From contig CAJOEP010000027.1 in NCBI GenBank assembly GCA_905233445.1, forward strand, positions 1 through 62,217: DNA of 62,217 nucleotides, in the 5' to 3' direction. Shown here piece after piece: positions 32,782-41,216 of this stretch. The translations under genes were made by a program, and so were the position numbers. This DNA comes from an uncultured Bacteroidales bacterium. Lineage in GTDB: Bacteria > Bacteroidota > Bacteroidia > Bacteroidales > F082. How positions within the stretch are numbered: the first letter of the stretch is position 1; every line of letters starts with the position of its first letter. The notes under the pieces were generated by a model. It had not been told where the DNA came from and did not search any database. It saw only the letters and a program-made list of their open reading frames with translations.

Positions 32782-33963
32782 ATGGTAAAAAAATTTACTT
32801 TAATGTTCCTTTTAGGAATCTTCGGTCTTCTTTCGACCAACCTTTTCGCACAGGAAGATGCGACAATCGACCCTTCACAGATTAAATTCTGGATTGGCGA
32901 TGGCGAAAGTGAAGCAGTGTTCATCGTAAACTGGGCAGAGCCTGACACAGCATTGGCTTGGGGTTATCGCTTCGTCGGCGAGAATGTCGTTTTGAAAACC
33001 ATCATGGACGACATCGCGGCAGCAGATTACCGTTTCAGCTATGAAGGTGCTTCTTTTATCAACGACTTGCATTTCAATGACGGTGTTCTTGATTTGAGTC
33101 TCGTGGAACAGGGATGGCTTACTTATCTCATCAACGGTAATTCAACATGGGATACTTATGATGTGGCAACAGTAGCTAATGGCGAGTATGTGAAAATAGG
33201 CGACACTCATTGCGGCACCATGATTGATCCAGTCAACTGGATTTATGTCTATGAAAAAGAAGTTGCTCCTGTTTACGCTCTTGGCGAAGAAGCGATGATT
33301 GACCCTTCAGAAATCCTTTACTGGGTTGGCGAAGGCGAGAACGAGGTGGTCTTTTCAGTCAACTTCGCTGAACCTGAGGATGTTTGCTATGCTTGGGGTT
33401 ACAGATTCGCTACAGAAAGCGTTACAATTAAAGACATGATGCAAGCTATAGCTGATGTTGACCTTCGTTTCGCTTATAGTGACGAGCCGTCTCCATGGGG
33501 TGGTATGAGTCTTACCGACCTCACATTCAACTATAATGAAGTTCATTATGAACTTGTTGGTTATAACGCCATGTACAATTTGAATGGTGTGGCACCATGG
33601 TTGACTTTTGACGAGCAAACAGTAGTCAATGGCGACTTTGTGAAATGGGGCGACTATACTATCGCTACCGAGATTGCTCAGTGGACATATGTTTGGGAAA
33701 CACCGGTACAGCCTGTGACAGCGTTCGAAGGCGTCAACGAGGTTGAAGCCGCTTCATTGTCAGTTTATCCTAACCCTGCAACAGAAGTGTTGTATGTCAA
33801 TGCAGAAAACCTCAAGAGCGTTGAGATTTACGACATGACAGGTCGCAGCGTTATGACAACGACAATGTCGACAATTGATTTGAGAGATGTTGAGGCGGGT
33901 ATTTATTTTGTTACAGTGAGAACTGACAATGCTGCCAAGACCATCAAACTCGTTGTAAAATGA
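32782..33963 (+). CDS. B12-riboswitch-controlled T9SS surface protein, duplicated domain
   Basis: A 393-residue secreted protein with a signal peptide (to about residue 24). Two related domains of about 140 residues follow (27-165 and 172-312). Both begin DPS(Q/E)I and share FW(I/V)G(D/E)GE, FxVNxAEP, AWGYRF and a ...MxxIAxxDxRFxY motif. A type A T9SS sorting domain (VYPNPATEVLYVNAENLKSVEIYDMTGRSV...) closes it. No enzyme motif is seen. Control by the cobalamin riboswitch and surface sorting suggest a role in B12 capture, an inference from context. It overlaps the next gene by 4 bp. Confidence 0.8.
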   Translation: MVKKFTLMFLLGIFGLLSTNLFAQEDATIDPSQIKFWIGDGESEAVFIVNWAEPDTALAWGYRFVGENVVLKTIMDDIAAADYRFSYEGASFINDLHFNDGVLDLSLVEQGWLTYLINGNSTWDTYDVATVANGEYVKIGDTHCGTMIDPVNWIYVYEKEVAPVYALGEEAMIDPSEILYWVGEGENEVVFSVNFAEPEDVCYAWGYRFATESVTIKDMMQAIADVDLRFAYSDEPSPWGGMSLTDLTFNYNEVHYELVGYNAMYNLNGVAPWLTFDEQTVVNGDFVKWGDYTIATEIAQWTYVWETPVQPVTAFEGVNEVEAASLSVYPNPATEVLYVNAENLKSVEIYDMTGRSVMTTTMSTIDLRDVEAGIYFVTVRTDNAAKTIKLVVK

Positions 33964-34955
33964 GAAAATTATTAGTTTTATTGCTGGCTATGGTGCCGGT
34001 TGCCATGTGGGCGCAGTTTGCTCCTGCACAAGACCAGCCTGGCACCACAGCCATGCATGCTGACTCGTCGGCTTTCGTGGCATGGGCTACAGACTGCGTG
34101 GCTGAGCCGGGACCAATGAATATTGCTAACCCAAGCTTGGGTATGGCAGGTGCAGGTTATCCTGCTGTGAATGCCATAGGTGCTCCAGGTGGTACATATG
34201 GTGTTACATGTCTCGGTGATGGAGGAATCGCAACACTGACATTCGCTTCGCCTATCTGCAATCAGCCTGGTCCTGACTTTGCTGTGTTTGAAAACGGATT
34301 CGCCAATGCTCAGAATCCCGATTATTGGTTTCTTGAGCTTGCATTTGTTGAAGTAAGCTCCGATGGTGTGAATTTCTTCCGTTTTCCGGCTTATAGCAAC
34401 ACTCAGACAGATACCCAGTTAGGTGGTTTCGCATGTATTCTCCCATCAGAGATTCATAACTTGGCTAGCAAATATGGCTCAATGTACGGCACTCCGTTTG
34501 AACTTGACGAGGTTCCGGATGATCCGCTTCTCAACAAAAACAGCATCACTCATGTGCGTATTGTGGATGTCGTTGGCTGTATTGATCCAGAATATGCCAC
34601 TTATGACTGCCAGGGACATCCGATCAACGATCCGTGGCCTACACCTTTCGCATCGAGCGGTCATGATCTTGATGCTGTCGGTGTGATCCATGATATTGAA
34701 CATTTCCCTGAAGGCGTTGATGAAAATGAAAATGGAATGATTTCGGTGTATCCGAATCCGGCGCATGATTTTATCCGTGTAGAGACGATGTGCACATCGT
34801 CTCTACAGGGCATTGATTTATATAACGTTACAGGACAATTGGTTCTGTCATCAACGGAAAATGAAATCAATGTTTCGGAATTGGAACCTGGAATGTATAT
34901 TATCCGTGTCAAATGCGATACGATGGTATATACAGAACGTGTAATTATCAAATAA
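33960..34955 (+). CDS. T9SS surface protein of the B12 operon
   Basis: A 331-residue secreted protein: signal peptide (to about WAQ, residue 19), one domain with GAPGGTYGVTCLGDGGIATLTF, DFAVFENGF, FLELAFVEVSSDGVNFFRFPA, YGTPFELDEV and GHDLDAVGV, then a T9SS sorting domain (VYPNPAHDFIRV...GMYIIRVKC). I recall similar proteins, labelled cell surface protein, in Bacteroidota cobalamin loci; this was not checked. Its sorting domain is interrupted by about 9 residues (VETMCTSSL) encoded by a palindromic repeat at 34779-34806. Start ATG at 33960 overlaps the upstream stop. Confidence 0.75.
   Translation: MRKLLVLLLAMVPVAMWAQFAPAQDQPGTTAMHADSSAFVAWATDCVAEPGPMNIANPSLGMAGAGYPAVNAIGAPGGTYGVTCLGDGGIATLTFASPICNQPGPDFAVFENGFANAQNPDYWFLELAFVEVSSDGVNFFRFPAYSNTQTDTQLGGFACILPSEIHNLASKYGSMYGTPFELDEVPDDPLLNKNSITHVRIVDVVGCIDPEYATYDCQGHPINDPWPTPFASSGHDLDAVGVIHDIEHFPEGVDENENGMISVYPNPAHDFIRVETMCTSSLQGIDLYNVTGQLVLSSTENEINVSELEPGMYIIRVKCDTMVYTERVIIK
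34779..34806. repeat. 28-bp perfect palindrome GTAGAGACG...CGTCTCTAC inside a CDS
   Basis: The whole 28 bp is self-complementary. It is read in frame within the T9SS sorting domain of the gene at 33960. It shares ends with the palindromes at 4154 and 25524. Confidence 0.8.
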
Positions 34956-34962
34956 TTGAAAT

Positions 34963-35136
34963 ATGAAGAAGATTTGCCCTCGCTGCGGAAAAGAATTTGA
35001 ATGTATTCATTCTAAGGATTGCTGGTGTATAACGGTGCACCTCAGTGACCGTGCGAAGGCAAATCTTTCTAAAAATTATAGTGATTGTCTGTGCAAGGAT
35101 TGTTTAGAAGAATTAAATGATCGCGCCAGCGATTAG
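34963..35136 (+). CDS. Cysteine-rich CWC family protein, 57 aa
   Basis: A 57-residue cytoplasmic protein with eight Cys: ICPRCGKEFEC, DCWCITVHLS and DCLCKDCLEEL. This matches the Cys-rich CWC family (named for the CWC motif), a probable zinc- or metal-binding domain. It starts 7 nt after the second T9SS gene and probably belongs to the B12-controlled operon. Its end overlaps the convergent feoB end by 24 bp. Confidence 0.8.
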   Translation: MKKICPRCGKEFECIHSKDCWCITVHLSDRAKANLSKNYSDCLCKDCLEELNDRASD

Positions 35137-37473
35137 ATAGACAAAGAAAGCACAGAGCCATGCTACCGAGCATTGGAACAGGATCACAAGAACCATCCAT
35201 TTAGTACCAAGTTCGCGGCGAATTGCTGCCATTGCTGCGACGCAAGGCGTGTAGAGGAGGCAGAACACCAGCATCGAAATGGATGTCGCCACGGTGAAGA
35301 GAGGCATTGCGTTGAGTACTTCGAGGGTAGCCACGACGCTCTCTTTTGCCATGAAACCGCTGACGAGAGCGGTGACGATCTGCCATTCACCGAGACCTAT
35401 CGGTTTGAATAATGGCGCTAACCATCCAGCGATGACGGCAAGCATGCTGCCTTCGCCGTTTTCAACCATATTGAATTGGAAATCAAATGTTTGCAGGAAC
35501 CAAATTACCAATGAGGCGCAGAAAATGACGGTGAAAGCGCGCTGGAGGAAGTCTTTGGTCTTGTCCCAAAGCAGATGCGCTACGTTTTTCGCACTCGGGA
35601 GTCGATAGTTTGGAAGCTCCATCACGAAAGGAGCCACGTCGCCTTTGTTGCCGAACCATTTGGTAATCAAGGCAGTAACTATTCCAGCGAGGATTCCGAA
35701 AAGATATAATCCTATTAAAACCAAGCCTCCGTGATGAGGGAAGAAATAGCTTGTGAAGAATGCGTAAATCGGGATTTTTGCCGAACAACTCATGAAAGGA
35801 GTGAGCAATATAGTGCGCCAACGGTCGTGTGTGGAATGCAGAGTGCGTGTTGACATCACAGCAGGCACGGTGCATCCGAAGCCGATAAGCAACGGCACGA
35901 TACTATGTCCGGTGAGACCGAGTTTTCGCAGGAAACTGTCGCTGACGAACGCCACACGCGCCATGTAGCCGCTGTCTTCGAGTATGCTCAGGAAGAAGAA
36001 CAGCAGTATGATAATCGGCACGAAGCTGATGATGGTGCCGACACCTCCGAAGATACCGTTGACCACCAATGACTGCACCGCTGGAGTGATGTCCCAACGT
36101 GCCAGAGCAGAGCCGCAGACGTCTGCGAGCCAGTTTATACCATTATCGAGAATATCTTGTAAAGGTGCTCCGATGGCATCGATAGAAATATAAATAATAG
36201 CCATCATCACGAAGATGAAAATCGGGATTGCGGTCCACTTGCCGGTGAGTATCTTGTCGATGCGACGGCTGCGTTGATATTCTTTGCTTTCTTTAGGTTT
36301 TACAACTGTTTTGGCACAGAGACGTTTGATAAAAGTGAAACGCATCTCGGCCATGGCCGCAGCGCGGTCGAGGCCACGTTCTTCTTCCATCTGCGCTATG
36401 AGATGTTCGAGTGTTTCTTTCTCATTTTGAGATAGTTGCAATGCCTCAAGCACGATATTGTCGCCTTCAACGAGCTTGGATGCCGCGAAACGCACCGGTA
36501 TCTCCGCACGCTGTGCATGATCCTCGATGAGGTGCATTATGCTGTGCAGGCAGCGGTGAACGGCTCCTCCGTTGTCTTCTTTGTCGCAGAAGTCCTGACG
36601 AATAGGTCTTTCCTGATATTTTGCCACATGGATGGCGTGTTCGACAAGTTCGTTGACACCTTCGTTTTTCGATGCTGAGATAGGCACTACAGGCAGTCCT
36701 AAAATTGTCTCCATCTCGTTGACAAGGATTGAGCCTCCGTTGTTACGTACCTCGTCCATCATGTTGAGTGCCAACACCATAGGTGTGCCCAGCTCCATCA
36801 GCTGCATGGTGAGGTAGAGGTTACGTTCGATGTTGTTGGCATCCACAATATTGATGATGGCTTTCGGTTTTTCATTTAAAATGAACTCACGCGAGACGAT
36901 TTCCTCGTTGGTGTAAGGCGAAAGCGAATAGATTCCCGGCAGGTCGGTGACAAGAGTATCAGGATGGTTTTTAATCACGCCGTCTTTACGGTCGACGGTG
37001 ACACCGGGGAAGTTACCGACGTGCTGGTTGGCACCTGTCAGTTGGTTGAAGAGCGTGGTCTTGCCACAGTTTTGCTGGCCTGCGAGGGCAAACGTCAAAA
37101 TTGTGCCTTTTGGAACAGGATTTTCGTGAGTCTTATCGTGATAAATACCTTCCTCACCGAGTCCTGGGTGTGCGTTATGGTCTGGTAACGAGCTTATATA
37201 CAAACGGTTAGCATCGAAATCGTCTTTTGTATCCTCGGTCACCGTGGTTTGTGGTTCCACCTCAATCATTTTGGCGTCGGCTTTGCGTAGAGTGAGCGAG
37301 TATCCATGAATGAGCAATTCCATCGGGTCGCCGAGAGGGGCGTATTTCACCAGCTTCACCACAGCATCTGGAATCACGCCCATATCGAGAAAATGCTGGC
37401 GTCGCGAGCCTTTGCCGCCTACGGTTTTCACCACCGCTGCCTGTCCTATTTCGAGTTTATCGAGAGTTGTCAT
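35113..37473 (-). CDS. feoB: Fused ferrous iron transporter FeoA-FeoB
   Basis: The main bacterial Fe(II) uptake system. The 786-residue protein has an N-terminal FeoA (SH3-like) domain at 1-75 (MTTLDKLEIGQAAVVKTV...HGYSLTLRKADAKMIEV). The FeoB GTPase follows with G1 GQQNCGKTT, G3 DLPGIYSLSP and G4 NMMD; the GDI-like helical spacer and the transmembrane core with two Gate regions (FGCTVPAVMSTRTL and LYTPCVAAMAAIRRELG) close it. The FeoAB fusion is typical of Bacteroidales. A perfect palindrome overlies the -33 region of its promoter and resembles sites upstream of the porin-imelysin operon. Confidence 0.96.
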   Translation of the reverse strand: MTTLDKLEIGQAAVVKTVGGKGSRRQHFLDMGVIPDAVVKLVKYAPLGDPMELLIHGYSLTLRKADAKMIEVEPQTTVTEDTKDDFDANRLYISSLPDHNAHPGLGEEGIYHDKTHENPVPKGTILTFALAGQQNCGKTTLFNQLTGANQHVGNFPGVTVDRKDGVIKNHPDTLVTDLPGIYSLSPYTNEEIVSREFILNEKPKAIINIVDANNIERNLYLTMQLMELGTPMVLALNMMDEVRNNGGSILVNEMETILGLPVVPISASKNEGVNELVEHAIHVAKYQERPIRQDFCDKEDNGGAVHRCLHSIMHLIEDHAQRAEIPVRFAASKLVEGDNIVLEALQLSQNEKETLEHLIAQMEEERGLDRAAAMAEMRFTFIKRLCAKTVVKPKESKEYQRSRRIDKILTGKWTAIPIFIFVMMAIIYISIDAIGAPLQDILDNGINWLADVCGSALARWDITPAVQSLVVNGIFGGVGTIISFVPIIILLFFFLSILEDSGYMARVAFVSDSFLRKLGLTGHSIVPLLIGFGCTVPAVMSTRTLHSTHDRWRTILLTPFMSCSAKIPIYAFFTSYFFPHHGGLVLIGLYLFGILAGIVTALITKWFGNKGDVAPFVMELPNYRLPSAKNVAHLLWDKTKDFLQRAFTVIFCASLVIWFLQTFDFQFNMVENGEGSMLAVIAGWLAPLFKPIGLGEWQIVTALVSGFMAKESVVATLEVLNAMPLFTVATSISMLVFCLLYTPCVAAMAAIRRELGTKWMVLVILFQCSVAWLCAFFVYLIAGAII

Positions 37474-37492
37474 TGTATATTTTTTAATGATG

Positions 37493-37500
37493 CAAAATTA
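37493..37500 (-). promoter_or_regulatory. -7 box of feoAB
   Basis: Minus strand TAATTTTG, 19 nt before the ATG. The palindromic operator ends 22 nt upstream. Confidence 0.7.
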
Positions 37501-37522
37501 CAAAGAAAAAAGATAGCCTGAC

Positions 37523-37540
37523 ATCCCTATTAATAGGGAT
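37523..37540. promoter_or_regulatory. Palindromic operator of feoAB (ATCCCTATTAATAGGGAT)
   Basis: A perfect 18-bp palindrome placed over the expected -33 position of the feoAB promoter. It shares ATCnCTAnnAATnnnGA with the motifs at 51686, 51718 and 54132, which hold the same 22-nt distance to their -7 boxes. A metal-responsive repressor or activator site is the likely reading. Confidence 0.7.
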
Positions 37541-37565
37541 TTTTTATACTTTTACAAGATTAAAA

Positions 37566-37712
37566 ATGATGATAAAAGAGATTTATAAAAGTGATATCAC
37601 AGTAATAATGCTGGCAGTATTGGCTTGTGTTGCGGCAGGATGCAAATTGCCAACATTACCGGAGTTAATCTTTCTGTTTGGAAAGACTATTCTTTCACAA
37701 ACCTTACCGTAA
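37566..37712 (+). CDS. Possible 48-aa lipoprotein, doubtful
   Basis: An ORF in the feoAB-subtilase spacer starting ATGATG encodes a protein with a hydrophobic stretch and a lipobox-like LACVAAGC (Cys 26), then a short hydrophobic tail. There is no good -7 box, and it overlaps the 3' end of the subtilase gene by 26 bp on the other strand. It may be chance. Confidence 0.25.
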   Translation: MMIKEIYKSDITVIMLAVLACVAAGCKLPTLPELIFLFGKTILSQTLP

Positions 37713-39348
37713 TACCATCAACTTTGATGGTATAAACGCCAGGAACCAGATAACTCACATCAAGTTGACCATGGTATCTTTCTCGTTTCACCATGCGGCT
37801 GTTAATGTCGAAAATTCTGACGGTTGCACCATCCTTGATATTCAGATACAGGATTTTGTCGGCAGGATTTGGCCAAAGAGTCGTAAAACTTTCAGTACAG
37901 TTCTCGTTGATAGCTGCCGGAGTCCATTCAGCCGCTGCTGTCACAGCGGCAAGCGCGTCAACTCGTCCAACGCCGGTGCGGTTGCTTTTGGTTGGAGTCA
38001 GCTTCAAAGATGTCTCTTCGAGTATCTTGCAGATGGCAGCTGGAGTCAGTTCGGGGTTCTCATGCAGCATTAGGGCTACAATGCCTGCCACACAAGGTGT
38101 CGCCTGCGAGGTGCCGCTCATAAAATCGTAATCGTTAAGGTGTTCGTAATCCAACGACCATATTATCACGCCCGGGGCGCACACATCGGGACGGATGAGA
38201 CCGATGCCAGGTTCGTAGGCGTAGTCGCCGAACTCAGTGTCCTGCCATGTCACCGGGCCTTCGGAACTTGATGACGCCACAGTGTCGTTTTCATCGACAG
38301 ATCCAACGCAGATTGAGCACGACAAACCTCCGGGATTTACCATCTGATCCGGGTCGAGATAAGGTGGCGGGCAACTGCCAGGCACGCGAACATTGAGTGG
38401 GATAGGGCATAGATGTTGGAGGTTATGTTCATTGCCTGCCGGAAATACACCGACTATGCCTGCATCCAAAAGTGCTTCGCATGTACGGCGAAACATTTCT
38501 CTTTCTGCCACTTCGGCTTGAGCCACGCCCATTGACATGCTGATGACGTCGCAGCCGTGTTCCACGGCAAATTCCATTCCCTTTACCATATTGACAGATG
38601 TGGCGTGACCTTCGTTATCTGTGCATTTAATACACATCAAAGTAGCTTCAGGGGCGGCTCCCGTACGCAAGCCAGCAGTGCCGTCGCCGCACACTATACC
38701 TGCGCAATGTGTGCCATGTCCATAGTCGTCCATCGGGTCATCGTCATTGTTTGCAAAGTCCCAACCGTGATGCGGGAAGTCATCGCCTCCATCCCATAGA
38801 TGGTCGGCGATATCGGCATGGTTATAATTCACTCCCGAGTCAATCACAGCTACCAACACACCTTGGCCCTCGTTGCCTTGCTCCCACACATCAGGCGCGT
38901 TCACCTGTGTGAGGTTCGGAGCGATAGCATAACGGGAGATATCTGTAACCTCGGTTGTCGTCTCCGCTTCCGGAATACATTGGTAGTTTTTGACAGGTGT
39001 AATGCTTTCAATATCATTTCGTTCCGTTAGCATTTGGATAACTTCCTCTGTGGCTGTAAAGCTTATTGCATTAGCCGACCATAGGCAGCTTATCGATGAA
39101 ACCAATCCCTGTTGCTCCAACTCTTTGAGTGTAACCATGAGGTCGTGTTGTGAGGCTTCGGCGAATGCTGTCAGTTCCTTCACCACATAGTCGCGACGTT
39201 CGGCTTTTGTGCGATAAAACTCTGCCCTATGGCACAATTCGATGCGGTTATAACGCGCTTTCATCAGCACCATCACTTCGATTGGCTCAGCCTTAATGCC
39301 GCTGATAACTAAAGCGACAAGGCATAATGTCAGAAAGGTTTTCTTCAT
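37687..39348 (-). CDS. T9SS-sorted subtilisin-like serine protease
   Basis: A 553-residue S8 family protease with a signal peptide (to about residue 20), an I9-like propeptide (about 21-130) and the subtilase domain with Asp in AVIDSGVN (about 169), His in GHGTHCAG (about 211) and Ser in SGTSQATP (about 413). A T9SS sorting domain ends it (TLWPNPADKILYLNI...PGVYTIKVDG). It should be a cell-surface or secreted endopeptidase. The gene is divergent from the TPR/AraC regulator at 39458, with 109 bp of shared promoter space. Confidence 0.92.
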   Translation of the reverse strand: MKKTFLTLCLVALVISGIKAEPIEVMVLMKARYNRIELCHRAEFYRTKAERRDYVVKELTAFAEASQHDLMVTLKELEQQGLVSSISCLWSANAISFTATEEVIQMLTERNDIESITPVKNYQCIPEAETTTEVTDISRYAIAPNLTQVNAPDVWEQGNEGQGVLVAVIDSGVNYNHADIADHLWDGGDDFPHHGWDFANNDDDPMDDYGHGTHCAGIVCGDGTAGLRTGAAPEATLMCIKCTDNEGHATSVNMVKGMEFAVEHGCDVISMSMGVAQAEVAEREMFRRTCEALLDAGIVGVFPAGNEHNLQHLCPIPLNVRVPGSCPPPYLDPDQMVNPGGLSCSICVGSVDENDTVASSSSEGPVTWQDTEFGDYAYEPGIGLIRPDVCAPGVIIWSLDYEHLNDYDFMSGTSQATPCVAGIVALMLHENPELTPAAICKILEETSLKLTPTKSNRTGVGRVDALAAVTAAAEWTPAAINENCTESFTTLWPNPADKILYLNIKDGATVRIFDINSRMVKRERYHGQLDVSYLVPGVYTIKVDGITVRFVKE

Positions 39349-39378
39349 TATTTAAGAATAATAATAGTTAAGTCACTG

Positions 39379-39386
39379 CAAATATA
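39379..39386 (-). promoter_or_regulatory. -7 box of the subtilase gene
   Basis: Minus strand TATATTTG, 30 nt before the ATG at 39348. Confidence 0.6.
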
Positions 39387-39430
39387 CGTTTTTTTCTATA
39401 TCCTTCTTTCATCGAAACAAAAGAATTGTG

Positions 39431-39438
39431 TATTTTTG
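39431..39438 (+). promoter_or_regulatory. -7 box of regulator copy 4
   Basis: TATTTTTG, 19 nt before the ATG at 39458. Confidence 0.6.
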
Positions 39439-39457
39439 CAGCGAGAAATTAACTGTA

Positions 39458-41209
39458 ATGAAAAAAATATACCTTATATTAGATTTATTTCTTTTATTGT
39501 TTGCTGTCAGTTGCGTAAATAACACTGGCAATGGCATTAAAAATGAGCCTCAGCCTGGCGATACGATATACACCGCAGACGCGGCGATGGCAATATATGG
39601 CAATAATCCGGAAAGAGCATTGATAATACTTGATTCGGCAGTGATTGTCGGTAATCTGGATGAAAATCTCGCAAAGATGCTGCGCGCTAAAGTGCTGAGC
39701 CATTCTGTCGATGAGTTGAATTTTGAAGAGGCACTCAAGATTTGTGAAGCTCTGATGCAGAGCGATTTTGTTGATAATCCGGCTAATCGTGAGAATGTGC
39801 TCGATTTGCTTATTACCATCACGCGCCGACGTGGCGACAACGAGCAATGGATACGCTGGTCCACAGAAAAAGTTGACCTTTGCCGTCAGCAAGGTGAGGA
39901 GACTGAGGCGTTGCGCACCGAAGCAGAGATAGGATTCAGCTTGGCCAAACTTGGAGAGGAAGAGAGAGGTCTCGCCAAACTCAGCGGCGTTATAGGGACT
40001 CTCGACGAGCAACGTCATTTCAACGAGATGGATGCCTGCATCATTGCACTCAAGCGAAAAATAAACATGTTGGACATACTCAACAAACCTGAAAACATTA
40101 TCCCGCTTGCACAGCGAATCATAGAAAAAATCGATGATTACCGAGAGCACCGCGACGAATATGCCGACGGCTCGTTCCGTATGCCGCCAAGCGATGAACA
40201 ATTCTACGGCTATTGCAATTTCTATACCGCCCAGGCTTATGGTTTCCTTGCCAAGGCATATGCCGACATGGGAGATGAAGATACTGCCCGTCATTACCTT
40301 TCGTTGTTTGAAGAAAGCGACTATGGCAAAACATTCTCAGGACGTATGATGGCTTCCAACACATGGGTTGTTTTGGGCGATTACGACAAAATGCTTGCCA
40401 TCTATGACGTGGCTGAAAAGCGTTTGGGCAATGACACGATGAATCACGATTTTGCGTCTATGCTTCACAATCGCGCTTTTGCCGCTGAAGCAGCAGGCGA
40501 TTACCAAGCATCTACAGACTACTGGCATCGCTATGTAACCATAAAAGAAAAGCTCGATAGGAAGCAGCATGAGGGACTGGCATATCATTATGCGGCACGC
40601 TATAAGCTACAGGAGGAACGCATGAACACCGAGCACGAACAGGCTAAAGCCAAACAAAACAAAATTCTCGCTTTGGCTGGTTTTGTTTTGGTGATATTGT
40701 CGGTTTGTTTCATAATCCGACTGTTGATACAACGCCGCGCCATCGACCGCAAGAACCGTGTGCTCACCGAACAGATGATGGATGCTATGAAATATAAAAA
40801 GGAAATAAACAATAACTACAAACTACAAACTTCAAACTCCAAACTTCAAACTCAAGATGTAAAGGAGCTTAACGATGAGCAGTTGTTTGATTATCTGAGC
40901 GATGTCATCCGCAACGAGGAACTTTTCCTCAACCATAACTTCAGCCGTCAGTTGCTGATGGACCGTTTCCACATCAACGAACGTCGTATCGGTGCCGCTT
41001 TCTCATGTTGCGAAGGATTGCCGGATTTCATCCGTGACTTGCGCCTTGAATATGCCTGTCGGCTGATTACCGACAATCCTGAAATGAGCATTAGCGATGT
41101 GGCTACCGCTTCTGGGTTTTCCAACCTTACAGTCTTCGGCCGCGACTTCAAGCGTAAATATGAGGTCACTCCGACGTATTTTAGAAGCCAAATGACGGCC
41201 AAAAAGTAG
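39458..41209 (+). CDS. Lipoprotein/TPR/membrane/AraC-type regulator (copy 4)
   Basis: A 583-residue regulator. The lipoprotein signal MKKIYLILDLFLLLFAVSC is followed by a TPR body (about 30-395) clearly related to copies 1 and 2 (NPERALIILDSA, ALRTEAEIG, FNEMDACIIALKRK, SGRMMAS, GDYDKMLAIYD). A membrane helix (about 402-423) and a linker precede a full AraC domain at about 500-575 (INERRIGAAFS...ISDVATASGFSNLTVFGRDFKRKYEVTPTYFR). The linker carries a low-complexity insertion NYKLQTSNSKLQT encoded by a DNA repeat at 40814-40854. I use the ATG at 39458, which starts the signal peptide and lies after the -7 box. A direct-repeat array begins 8 nt past its stop. Confidence 0.8.
   Translation: MKKIYLILDLFLLLFAVSCVNNTGNGIKNEPQPGDTIYTADAAMAIYGNNPERALIILDSAVIVGNLDENLAKMLRAKVLSHSVDELNFEEALKICEALMQSDFVDNPANRENVLDLLITITRRRGDNEQWIRWSTEKVDLCRQQGEETEALRTEAEIGFSLAKLGEEERGLAKLSGVIGTLDEQRHFNEMDACIIALKRKINMLDILNKPENIIPLAQRIIEKIDDYREHRDEYADGSFRMPPSDEQFYGYCNFYTAQAYGFLAKAYADMGDEDTARHYLSLFEESDYGKTFSGRMMASNTWVVLGDYDKMLAIYDVAEKRLGNDTMNHDFASMLHNRAFAAEAAGDYQASTDYWHRYVTIKEKLDRKQHEGLAYHYAARYKLQEERMNTEHEQAKAKQNKILALAGFVLVILSVCFIIRLLIQRRAIDRKNRVLTEQMMDAMKYKKEINNNYKLQTSNSKLQTQDVKELNDEQLFDYLSDVIRNEELFLNHNFSRQLLMDRFHINERRIGAAFSCCEGLPDFIRDLRLEYACRLITDNPEMSISDVATASGFSNLTVFGRDFKRKYEVTPTYFRSQMTAKK
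40814..40854 (+). repeat. Tandem ACAAACT/TCAAACT repeat inside regulator CDS
   Basis: Runs of ACTACAAACT, ACTTCAAACT and CCAAACTTCAAACT encode YKLQTSNSKLQTQ in the linker between the membrane helix and the HTH. Relatives at 985 and 4228 lack it. Confidence 0.75.
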
Positions 41210-41216
41210 AAAATCA

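Noticed and set aside
39494..40294. 266-codon open frame opposite the TPR/AraC regulator
   Set aside because: The plus-strand gene has clear homologues in the same window; the antisense product is low in structure-like features.
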